Positions 1 through 9,654 of a stretch of 64,000 bases of DNA are shown here, one piece after another; the stretch's first letter is position 1, and every line of letters begins with the position of its first letter. A model generated the notes under the pieces. It was not told the DNA's origin and ran no database searches. It saw only the letters and a list, made by a program, of their open reading frames with translations. The stretch comes from Ustilago trichophora. Its lineage: Eukaryota; Basidiomycota; Ustilaginomycetes; Ustilaginales; Ustilaginaceae. Location of the stretch: contig OOIN01000016.1 in the NCBI GenBank assembly GCA_900323505.1, forward strand, positions 434,001 through 498,000, given 5' to 3'. Both the position numbers and the translations under genes were made by a program.

Positions 1-3000
1 CAGGCCAGTCGTTTCTCGCTTGTGCGTGCTCTGTTACTCGATTCAAACGCAGGACAACCCGACCACGCCATCGAGTCCGTGGAAGAGACCATCGTCGACC
101 CACTGCAGCAGCAGCGTGGCCAATTTGCGATGGTCAACTACATCTTCGTCATGTACCTCATGACGTTCCACGGACTCTCAAACACGATGGCGACACTGTA
201 TCTCACTTTTGTGTTGCATGTCTTGAGTCGCTTTTGCGCCTTTGCTGTCGATGCCAATTCTCTGACTTGCCCTACCCCTCCTTGCCCGCCGCCTCCTCAG
301 TCACCGTCCCAGCCCTCGCCACCGCCACCAGCTTCAGTGCACAGAGCTGAAGATTCATTGTCCCAGTCATGTCCTCCATCTCAAAGCTCTGGTTGCTTCG
401 GGCCTAGCTCTCTGGATCGACAAAGGGAACGTTTGTCGTCATCGCAGCTGCTGCCTCCGCCACTACCTCCACCGCCGCTATCGATGCTCGTAACTCCTGC
501 ATCAGTGCAACAACGGCTTGGCATGCACAGTGACTTCGAACAGTACCTTGTCTGTCCGCATTGCGGTGAGCTGACGCTGTGGAACGGCACTGATCTTCCT
601 AGGCCTCCATCCATCCAATGCACTTGCGGTGCTCAGCTTCTGCACGAGCAAACCCACCGTCCAACTCAGCTGTACTGCCATCGCACGTTGGAATCTATCT
701 TCTCCGACGTGCTGATGGATCCCAAGTACTACAACTCATTGAAGGACTGGATGGTCGTGCTTGAAGAAGCATCAGCTCCCACGTCTGCCCCTTCCGACTC
801 TACCAGCGCTGCCACCACGACTCATCGTCGAACTGGCTCCACACACAACCGTGGGACCTCGGCTCATCGGCGGCGCTACGGTGAGATTATCACCGGGCCA
901 GCCTGGCTGGAAGACTGCGATAGCGGTGCAGAGGAATGCCGACGTCGATGCCACCACGAGCATGCTCCGTTTGTCGCAGCTGGACTGAACCTCAAGGTCA
1001 CGCTTTCGGTTGACTGGTTTGGTCCACAGAAGGGCAAGTTCCACGAATGGCATTCGACGGGAGCAATACTGCTGAGGATCGACAATCTGCCTGCCCGACT
1101 CACCACTCATGACCGGCGCTGCCTTGGCATCCACCTTGTCGGCTTGCTGCCTGGTCCTAAAGAGTCGTCGGCGACAAGGCTGCAGAAGTTTCTCGACCTC
1201 ATCGTTGACGAGCTTCTGGACTTCGATCTTCGCGGCAAGGTCCTCAAGACCTTTGGTCATCCGGTCCAAGGCGAGCTCGTCAAGGCACGCCTCAACATGG
1301 TTGTTGCCGACACACCTGCCCGGGCAAAAGTTGCCGGGTTTGCCCTCAAATACCGTAAGGGCACCATTTGCGCCTACTGCCCTAAGCAAGGCGAAAAGCT
1401 CGGCCTCACGGATCAGGAAGAGGAAGGCGGTAGCCTGATCAGTAGGATGCGTCGCAGGACCACAGAAGTAAGGACGGCGGCAGGCTTTCGACCGGTGGCT
1501 ATCGACAGGCTACCCTACTTCAATGCCGTCGATAGCTGCCCACCAGACATCATGCACGCCGTACACCTCGGCTTGTGCAAACGCTTTTGGCATCGCTTCC
1601 TGATTGAGCATTGCAACGAGATCGGGAAGCGATTGCCCAAAGCGCAGTCTGTCATTGCAAACGCCTTGCTCCCGACCAATATCTACGGTCCAAATAGGCA
1701 GATTGGCAGCAAGAGCGGCGGCAATCCGACCGCAGAGCAGTGGGAGGTGCTCTTCCGAGTGTTGCTTCCCTTCATCCTTATGCAACTCTGGAGCACTTCT
1801 CTCTGTGGCGACGACGACGAGGAGCTCACCTTCTCGCTGACCACGCGCAGAGACCCAGACCAGGCGGTCCCAAGTACAAGCGTCGATGTCACTCTAGACA
1901 TCGACGCCGACAAGGGCACCGCTGGGCCTCAAGCTGCGGACAATGCCACCAATCGACCGCTTCTTGCCGGACAGAAGCGTGTAAGGAACGTGTTCCAGTC
2001 AGCGATGCTGCTCTGCAGCATTGTAGAGCTCATCAGTGGCGATCTCGACAGTGACGAAGTCGATAAGCTTGGCGACTACATCAACAAATACAACCACAGT
2101 CAGAGCCAGCTTCTGGGACCGGGCTGGCTAACGTTTAACAACCATAACGTTACCCACCTTCCAGACTTCATACGACGTTTTGGATCGCCACGGCACTATT
2201 CCTCGCTACCATTTGAACGCTTCAACGGCCTTATGGGCCAAGTTCCCACAAGCGGGCACAAAGGTGGGATGCTCGAAGCGACAATCATGCGCAACAGCGC
2301 GCAGAGATCTGAGCTGAGGCGCTTACTTTCTACAAGTAGCGTTCCCTTCTTCAACACCAGGCTTCTGCAGTCGATTGAGGGCAATTATCCCTCCAACTTG
2401 TCTTCTTTGGATACTCATCTGAAGAAGAACAAGCTCGACAACTCAACATTTGGTCTTCTTCTAGACCACCTCAATCGCCGTGCCGAGGCCTCTGCAAGCT
2501 CACCTGCCGCCCCTAACACCACCCCCAACGCCACTGCTGACGCCACCACCACCACCACCACCGCCCAGTCTATCAACACTGCCACGCCACGCCACACTCC
2601 TTACTGGGATACAATGGCTCCGAATAGCGTGGCTCGCCTCAACACTCGTGCCGACTTCATCCGCACTGCGACCATGGATAGAAGCGTGGGTGTTGTCAAG
2701 GTCGGTGGGGTGGGACAAGGTGGTCGCGACAATCGACGCAATTGCTGGGTTCTCGTGTCCGTCGACGGTGTGCTGCGGCCAGTGAAGATTCTCTGGATCT
2801 TCACCAAGGCCATTTGTCTCTCCACGACTGCGCTTGACGTCTCTGCTCAGACGTTCATGCATGTTCGCTTACTTACGGAGGTGGCTCTTGACGCGCTTGG
2901 GGGCCGTCATCCGAGTCGAGATCTCCTACGATGCCTTGGAATTCGTCTCGCGGTGGACAACGGAGGCGACTATGGGGAGGAGATGGTGGTTGACTTGGAT

Positions 3001-3075
3001 TGCTTCAACTCGCAGCTCGCAGTAGTGCCCTTCTCCGTCAACGGACGGCGTCTCCTTGGCTTGAAGCCAGTTTGA
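1..3075 (+). mobile_element. Tnp2/CACTA-type DNA transposase, 5' end outside the window
   Basis: The reading frame is open from base 1, so the gene begins upstream; the first in-frame ATG is at 130. The encoded part exceeds 1,000 residues. It has a hydrophobic stretch, then a proline-rich linker (about 240-480), a CxxC...CxC zinc-ribbon-like segment (about 550-640), and then the core. The core resembles the Tnp2 transposase family of CACTA (En/Spm) elements. It has LSVDWFGP (Asp codon 1012), an NLP segment, GLLPGPKES, VVADTPA (Asp codon 1309), a CxxC pair, DIMHAVHLG (Asp codon 1546) and LPFERFNG (Glu codon 2215). The two early Asp and the late Glu are my candidates for the DDE triad. No internal stop or frameshift is visible, so this copy may be intact or recent. 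I could not identify terminal CACTA repeats or a target-site duplication. Confidence 0.8.
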
Positions 3076-3894
3076 GACATTTGCGCGTTGATCCAACGTA
3101 ATGAAGCCATGGACGAGCTCAACCTTGTCTGGTTGCTCGCCATTGGCCTTCTGTCCGCATCGTGTTGCTTCCGCATCTTCTGCGGCCTTTGGTCTTCAAC
3201 ACCGACATCTCCAGCATCCGCCTCCACCAGCAGCAGCTTGCTCCTCTCGACTCGACGCTCCTCGCCTCTTCGCTCCTCATCTTCACCTCGTCCAGCTCTT
3301 CACCTCGTCCATCTCTCCGCTCCTCACCTCGTCCAGCGCTCTTCACCTCGTTCAGCGCTCCTCACCTTGCGACGCTCTTCACCTCGTCCATCTCTCCGCT
3401 CCTCACCTCGTTCACGCTCTAACCCTCGTCCAGCGCTCTAACCCTCATCCAGCGCTCATCACCTCGTCCAGCGCTCATCACCTCGTCCAGCGCTCTTCAC
3501 TTTGCGACGCTCCTCACCTCGTCCAACTCACGTTTTCAGCATGCTGGTTCTTCCACTCCACAACCTCAGGCGCCGTGGCACGCCTATGCTGCCCACACAC
3601 GTCGTTGCGCAGCCTCACTATCCGACCACCGTTGCCAGGCACGTTGCTAAGACCTTCTGGCAAACCGTGCGCACCTGTGTCGTCGATCTTTGGAAGGACC
3701 TCAAGCTCACACACGACCTGTACCCTCCCACGATTGGATTCGTTCACGTACCTAGCCAAATCGGCCTGGCCGTGTCCATTCATCCGTCAGATGCGATCCT
3801 GCCGACCCCGTACATGGGTGCGCTACTAAGCTATCCCATCTTCGCCGGCTACAACATCTCGGTTGTCATACAGCGACGACACTACGTGGACTAG
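3076..3894 (+). other. Degenerate ORF downstream of the transposase, spanning a minisatellite
   Basis: One forward frame is open from 3088 to 3894 except for a single TAA at 3439-3441 inside the repeat tract. The N-terminal part encodes a short hydrophobic stretch (DELNLVWLLAIGL). The middle is Ser/Pro/Arg-rich repeat translation. The part after 3538 encodes about 115 residues of non-repetitive sequence that I do not recognise. A second frame (3101-3829) is also open across the repeats, so coding cannot be assigned by openness alone. It may be a decayed second gene of the neighbouring transposon or plain non-coding DNA. Confidence 0.25.
3268..3530. repeat. Degenerate 19-bp minisatellite
   Basis: About a dozen head-to-tail copies of a unit close to CGCTCCTCACCTCGTCCAG are present, with T/C, A/T and CTAACCC variants and some 17-bp or longer units. 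Because 19 is not a multiple of three, translation cycles through all frames, which explains the several overlapping low-complexity ORFs here. Confidence 0.8.
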
Positions 3895-4910
3895 AGGAGC
3901 GACCTTAGGAGACTAGAGAAGACTGCTCAATGTAAGTACTGTCTCGAACCTTGTTCTGCGGCTCGCTCGAGGACACAATCACTGACTTCACGGTACATCG
4001 TCACTCGGACAGTTCCTCATACTCGATGCCCACCTCTCTCCGTGCTTCGTAATCGAATCGTACTTGTTCAATCTTCATGGTTCGTGTGTATGTGCAATCA
4101 AAGTACAGTGCATGTCCCAGGTCTCAGACCCACCGCAGAAGCCAACCTATGTGGAAGATCCACCTCGGAGCCACCCCTCAGAGCCACCCGGGGTAGGTGG
4201 CTCTGATGACGAGCCACCTTGGAGCCACCCGGGGTGGCTACGGGGGGTGGCTCCGAGGTGGATTATTCCTTTTTTTAGGATATGATTCAACTGCCTACGG
4301 TGCGGTGTCCACATCCGCCGGAACCAAGCAACTTGCCAGCTTGCAGCCTGAAGCGTGTTGGGAAACAACTGAGCCGGAACACATCCTTCCGCACAACAAG
4401 ATGGACGAGTTCTATTTCACGTCTCTTTTTTTCCGACCCCGCTCTTCGACTTCGCTTACCGGATTCCGACTCGGTGCCTGTCAAAAAGCAACTTTGGGTC
4501 TAACTTAACCGACGACACGCATGTGCTTCTTCCGTGCAGATGCCACCTTGTCGAGTCATATGGTATCGGAACTGATAAGAACAAGGCTTCGATGGTCGAT
4601 CGACTGTTTCCGACCGTTACGTCCGTCCTTCGGTGTGATCAAGACAAGTACATCGTAGCGCGGTTGGGATCGACAGTTGTGATTGTTATGGATAGGCGAG
4701 GTTTGGTCGAGTCACACGCTTGATTGCGAGGCGATAGGTCGGCATGTACCACGAAGGTCTTGAATTTGTACACGACAAGGGAACTGTGCATTGCGAGCAA
4801 GTTGAGAACACGATCACGAACGGAACAAACTTTGTCAAGGCCTTACGAAACGGCGTACAGAACGAAAAAGCGGCGGGAGTTGTATCAACAGCTGGAAGAA
4901 TCGAGTAAAG
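3895..4910. other. Intergenic, with fold-back DNA; no gene recognised
   Basis: This lies between the transposon-derived region and the 3' end of the SMP/C2 gene. Apart from the fold-back at 4158-4263 I see only short ORFs of unknown or no meaning. The right end of the transposon may lie here, but no boundary is evident. Confidence 0.5.
4158..4263. repeat. GC-rich fold-back with a perfect 20-bp inverted repeat
   Basis: Bases 4158-4177 (ATCCACCTCGGAGCCACCCC) are the exact reverse complement of 4244-4263. Between them lie further GAGCCACC and GGTGGCTC words that pair locally, for example 4181-4203. The whole 106-bp block can fold as one long hairpin or as a chain of small ones. It could be a small fold-back element or subterminal repeats of the neighbouring transposon. 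Confidence 0.7.
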
Positions 4911-7900
4911 TTAGGCTTCAGACTTGATCGTCTGATCCCTGCCCTTCTTGCCACGAATCTTATCCGTGGTCCTCCTGATCCTATCTCTAATACCGTCCTT
5001 TGCCCAGACTGCGGTCCTAGCCCCGCCGTAACCCATCGCACCCCGATGTCTCGAATGCAACGCGTCGCGCTTACTCCTATCAATCTGCTTTTGCTCCTTC
5101 CTGTCAATCACACCATCATCATTGGCATGGGCGTTCTCAACCGCCCGGTTGGGCATACCTTCCAACCTGTTGTAGACGTCAAACTCGTGTCTGTCCTTGC
5201 GTCCACTCGAGTGTTCCACCAGACGCAGGTGGTCATCGTCGAGACCGGCGTCGATGCGAACTTTGACTCGGAGCTTACCGACGACTTCGTAAGGGTGCGT
5301 CTTGTGCGTCTGTTCGTTGATGTAGTTCCTCTTGAGCGTGCCGAGGTTGTCGCCTGCCATAAGATCCAATTCGAGGTCGACGGATTCGCCATCTGGCAGA
5401 TCGCGAAGTGCAGCGACGGCGACAGCGTCGGGCTTGGAGCCGAGGGGCCCAATCGAAAGTCCACCTCCACCAAGATCAAAGGTGAGCATCGAACTGTACC
5501 TGTCGTACACGGGAAGTCGAACCAGCGTCTCGACGTCATCAGGGATGTGTTGACCAGGGTAGATCTTCTGCGTATCGTCACCGGTAGAAACCTTGATCTT
5601 CTTGGCCTTGAGCTTCTCGTCGCCCTCGATGGTGATCTCCGACAGCAGTTCAACTGTAGCGGTCTCCCATCCAAGCAGAGCTTTGGGAAGTTGAGCCTTG
5701 ATGCTGCGGAAAACGAGACTGCAGTGAACCTTTCCGAATCCAACACCGTCCTGCAGCGAGAACGACTGGGTGACCTGCGAGCTCTCACTAAAGACCTCGG
5801 TCAAGTCCATCGAGACGATACCCATGATGGGGTCGTGTTCGCGCAGACGGGCATCACGGACGGCGAGGCGAACCTCGGTACGCGTCCAGTCGCGGATAAA
5901 GGTTTCGGTACCAGCTTCGTAGAAGGGCATGTTGGTGTACTGCTTGACACGAGTCTTGTAGATAATGTCGTCGTTGACGATGAACTCGACGTAGCCGCTG
6001 GGGAGGGCCTTGCCTTCGCCAGCTTTGGCGTCGACGTCTTGACCGTACGATCCCTCGCGTTCCTTGCCCATGACTCCCTTTTCGACGTCTCGGTTCTCGA
6101 GTCCCGAAATGTGGTGGACAATGATACTGAGGATACCAGAAGGGTACTGCGGGTCAGGGGGACAGTGGAGGGCCAGTTTCTCGTCATCCGTGTCGATAGC
6201 CGAAGCTTCTCGTTGAGTTTCCTTTTCGACCTTGGTCATCTCCTTTTCGTTTTTCTTGGGCACCAGAGCCTTGTTGAAATCAGCCTTCTCATAGAAAGCC
6301 ACCCTCCACTTGAGCTCTCCAGGCATGTCGTCGGCATCTTCGAAACCCATGAGCTTGTCCTTCCTGTCCTGCGGGTGGTTGGCATCCCTAACGAGCTCCT
6401 TGATGGGTTTGTTGACTCGACCGACAATATCGTCGGCGGTGCGCGCGTCGGAGTCCCACAGCTGAATCGAAAGCGACTCGTTGGCACGAATGTCGTCCTT
6501 GGTAACCAACAGGAAAGCAGTCTCCTGCCAAACGGGGTTGAGATCCTCGAAAATGATCCTCGAGCTGTAGAGGGGGCGACCGAACTTGGCGAACGATAGC
6601 ACGACGTATGGATCGCTCTTTCCGTTGGCATCCTGGGCACTCAATCCCTCGCCGTACTCGATATCGACCACCAGCACACCAACTGCGTCTGTATCCTTCT
6701 TGATACCATCTCCAGACAGCATCTGAGCCATGTTGAGCGTCATACTCTTGGGAGCGACATACATGTTGGCTGCAGCGGCGATGGAGGACTGAACGAAGCC
6801 GGAAATGAGAGGCAAGTCGAGGACGTTGGGCAAGGCTTTGAGCATGGGGATAGCAGAAATCTCGACCTTGGGAACACCCATCAGGGTAAAAGTGAGGTTA
6901 CGGATGTAAGGAGCCTGCTGAACCATCTGGCATCGCAATCGCAAGGTTCCCGAGATGTGCTCGATCTGGACCCAGATAGGCAAGGGGATCTGGAAGAGGT
7001 CATAGGCTCCAACGAAGAACTCGATCATGAGGTGGATGTTCTTGGCCCTGTCCTTGTTCGATTGACCGGGTCGAGCGCTGTAGCTGAAACTAACCTCGTA
7101 GTTGAGGAAGTCACCGCTCTCATCGTCATCTGCGACACCGTCACCATCAGCATCTTCGGCTGCATCGAGTTCCTTCTGGGCCTGACTCTTCTTCTCTGCC
7201 TTGTCGGCTTTCTTTTCAGCACTTTCTTCGCCTTGGGTGATCCATTCCTCGCGAGGGTACTCTTTATCGCTCATCATATCCGACAATCCGCGCATGGCCA
7301 CGAGGCGGAACGGGTTGTCACCAATGCCAAGATCGTCGATCTTGACGGCGTCCACAAATCCGGGCAAGGATTGCTGCATAATGTCCTCGACCATGTCAGC
7401 CATACCGATAAACATGTCCGGGTTGATCTGCTTCCAAATGCAGGCGATGGCGGCGTTGAGCCATTCGACGGATTCAGGAATGGGAGGGGAGAGTTTTTGA
7501 CCCCTCTGCTTGTGCATTTCAGCGCGGATAGCTTCGTGCTCCTTTTCGATTTTCCTGCTCTGCAAATGGAGGCCAGTCCAGCCACAGAAGCCGACAGCCA
7601 GCAGAACCGAGGTGCGGAAGAAGAACTTCCACCAACCGTTGCCGAAGGCAAAGAAGAACCAGATCAGGGCGAGGCAGGCACCCAGCCCAATAGCGAGCTG
7701 GTTGAAGGCGGCTTGCATGCGCTTCATCGCCTCGCTGTTGACCGGTTCAGGGAAGCGGTAGAGCAGGACGTTGGTGGGCTCGGCGGGGTTAGGAGAGGTG
7801 TGGAGGGGGTCATGCTTGGAAGAATCCTTTGGGATGTGCGAGGAAAAGCCGGGACCATAGCGCGAGTCGAGCTTGTCCGGGTTGATCTTTGCGTTTTCGG

Positions 7901-8459
7901 AGGCATCGCGGATCTGAACGTCACCACCGGTGGTGGGGTCAGTGACGATGCGTTCTCCCTTCTGCTCGAACTCGTTGGCTTTGCCTTTGGGTGCTTGGGC
8001 TTTCTTGATGCGCTCCTTCTCTTCAGCGCCTCCGCCGGGGGCCTGGTGGACATTGTCCTCGCGAGGGGCTTTAGAGGTGGTAGAGTCACGACCAGCAGCA
8101 CCAGCACCAGCGCTACCGGTGGTACCAGTCGTGGTCTGTCCATCGGCGGTAGAGGTGCTCTTGCGCTGCCTCAGCCCATCAAGGGAGCCCTCGATAGCAG
8201 GAGCAGCACCAGTTGAAGTGGCAGCATTGTTGTTGTTGGGAATAGCAGCACAGAGAGAAGCGCCAGGAGCAGCCTCGTCAGCTTTGCTGCTGGCTAGCTT
8301 GGAGGCGTTGTCCTTAGCGGTAGCCGCACGAAGCTCCTCCTGATGGCGGATGCGCTCTTCTTGCTGACGCAGGCGTTCTTCCTCCTGCGCATGATAGCCT
8401 TGGACCGTAGGCACAGGGTTGCGCTCCGACCAGCCTTCGCCGGGATGGTGGCTCGACAT
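4911..8459 (-). CDS. SMP- and C2-domain membrane-contact protein (tricalbin/Mug190-like)
   Basis: The protein has 1,182 residues. The N-terminal ~230 residues are charged, Ala/Ser-rich and probably disordered. A hydrophobic hairpin at about 250-300 would anchor it in the ER. An SMP-like lipid-transfer module starts near residue 326 (PESVEWLNAAIACIWKQINP). Two recognisable C2 domains follow, near 590 (LSAQDANGKSDPYVVLSF) and near 770, and then a further beta-rich region. This order is that of tricalbins and extended synaptotagmins, which tether ER to plasma membrane and move lipids. Length and layout suit the fungal Mug190 branch. Two EF-hand-like loops are unusual, one inside the SMP region (7119-7154) and one near the C-terminus (5094-5129). 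The gene is intron-free, starts at ATG 8459 and ends with TAA. Family assignment is firm; the exact ortholog is inferred. Confidence 0.85.
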   Translation of the reverse strand: MSSHHPGEGWSERNPVPTVQGYHAQEEERLRQQEERIRHQEELRAATAKDNASKLASSKADEAAPGASLCAAIPNNNNAATSTGAAPAIEGSLDGLRQRKSTSTADGQTTTGTTGSAGAGAAGRDSTTSKAPREDNVHQAPGGGAEEKERIKKAQAPKGKANEFEQKGERIVTDPTTGGDVQIRDASENAKINPDKLDSRYGPGFSSHIPKDSSKHDPLHTSPNPAEPTNVLLYRFPEPVNSEAMKRMQAAFNQLAIGLGACLALIWFFFAFGNGWWKFFFRTSVLLAVGFCGWTGLHLQSRKIEKEHEAIRAEMHKQRGQKLSPPIPESVEWLNAAIACIWKQINPDMFIGMADMVEDIMQQSLPGFVDAVKIDDLGIGDNPFRLVAMRGLSDMMSDKEYPREEWITQGEESAEKKADKAEKKSQAQKELDAAEDADGDGVADDDESGDFLNYEVSFSYSARPGQSNKDRAKNIHLMIEFFVGAYDLFQIPLPIWVQIEHISGTLRLRCQMVQQAPYIRNLTFTLMGVPKVEISAIPMLKALPNVLDLPLISGFVQSSIAAAANMYVAPKSMTLNMAQMLSGDGIKKDTDAVGVLVVDIEYGEGLSAQDANGKSDPYVVLSFAKFGRPLYSSRIIFEDLNPVWQETAFLLVTKDDIRANESLSIQLWDSDARTADDIVGRVNKPIKELVRDANHPQDRKDKLMGFEDADDMPGELKWRVAFYEKADFNKALVPKKNEKEMTKVEKETQREASAIDTDDEKLALHCPPDPQYPSGILSIIVHHISGLENRDVEKGVMGKEREGSYGQDVDAKAGEGKALPSGYVEFIVNDDIIYKTRVKQYTNMPFYEAGTETFIRDWTRTEVRLAVRDARLREHDPIMGIVSMDLTEVFSESSQVTQSFSLQDGVGFGKVHCSLVFRSIKAQLPKALLGWETATVELLSEITIEGDEKLKAKKIKVSTGDDTQKIYPGQHIPDDVETLVRLPVYDRYSSMLTFDLGGGGLSIGPLGSKPDAVAVAALRDLPDGESVDLELDLMAGDNLGTLKRNYINEQTHKTHPYEVVGKLRVKVRIDAGLDDDHLRLVEHSSGRKDRHEFDVYNRLEGMPNRAVENAHANDDGVIDRKEQKQIDRSKRDALHSRHRGAMGYGGARTAVWAKDGIRDRIRRTTDKIRGKKGRDQTIKSEA

Positions 8460-9654
8460 GATTTGAATGGAGCTAGCTTCTCAAGAGGCTAGGTTAAGTG
8501 TAGGTCGAGGATGGATCACGGCGTTGTCTGCCCAGCGTGATGATGGGAGAAGGAAAGGAGGAGATAGACGAATCAGGACGAGATATGGGAGCGAAGTCTC
8601 GGCGTCGAAGAAAGAGGACGGCATGAGACAGTCCAGCGAGACAAGCCAGACTGGCACGCAAGAGGAAAGGATGCTCAATTCGACAACGCAAGGGTGCATA
8701 TGACAGAGATAGCGAGGATCGGACGCTCGAACCAACTCCAGAGGAAAGAAAGCCAAGACGGCAAGTTTGGGCACACTCATCAATCATCGAAATATGCGAG
8801 GGGGAAACGCCAGAAACAAAAAAAGACCGATGCAAAACGTTCTCATCCTATTCATCGTCAGCATAAAATTGTCGCTCGAGCCATCTCTCCCTCACCTTTG
8901 CTCTGTGGTATTTCAACACACAGCAGCATCCTCCGTAGCCAGTTCGTCTTCCACACAAGCACGATCATTGCGATAGGTAGCCAGCCACAAGAGTGAGGTG
9001 AGCAACCCAAGCCTCGTCGCCACGTTGCATCCAAATCCAAAGCACGGTAAAAAAGAAAGTGAGGGGCGATACAGCGAAAAGACGCCGGTTGCCAAGCTAG
9101 CATTGGGAGACAACGTCATTGAGACGTTCTCGGAGAGGGAGAGGCATCGTGCAAGCTTGTCTTGGCACTGCATCTCTCCACAGAGCACCGATGTTTGCTC
9201 GGGAAGCAACGTCGGCAACTTGAGGTGACACAGCGACAGAAGGCTGTGTGCCGGTTGATGCTGACAGCTTTGAGCTTCGGATGAGCAAGAGTGGAAGCGC
9301 TAAGTTTTGCTGCAGAGCGTGCCAATTCAAACGTCAGCGTGCAGCCAGCCAATCTTTTGCTGCGCGCCATGTGACATTTGAGAAATTCGGGTCAATTGTG
9401 GAGCGAATTTAGGCTAATGTTAGGTCGCGTATGATAACAGAAGTGGTTTCCGCACGCGCGGCGGCTTTCACACCAAACAAGGGTCCAAAAAACAGATCCC
9501 CGCATCTGCTGCAGTCTTTGCCAAAGGTGTGCATCGCCGATAAGCCTTTTACTCGCCGTCGGTCTTTCCATCCATCCACATCCACTCACACGACCATCCC
9601 TTTCAACCTTCATACCAAGCTCCGTCTACCACAAGAAGGCGTCGACCACTCACG
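8460..9654. other. Divergent intergenic region; no gene recognised
   Basis: This 1.2-kb stretch separates the start codons of the SMP/C2 gene (-) and the RING/TRAF gene (+), so it must hold both promoters. I see only short random ORFs and no clear TATA box or repeat. Confidence 0.6.

Noticed and set aside
22..24. GTG as a start codon for the transposase
   Set aside because: GTG is not an expected start in fungi and the frame is open to base 1, so the gene simply continues out of the window.
420..428. ACAAAGGGA, the Ustilago pheromone-response box
   Set aside because: It lies within the transposase coding sequence and occurs singly, so it is most likely chance.
5046..6599. 517-codon open frame on the plus strand
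   Set aside because: It is antisense to the SMP/C2 gene. It has no domain pattern and arises from the C-ending codons of the real gene.
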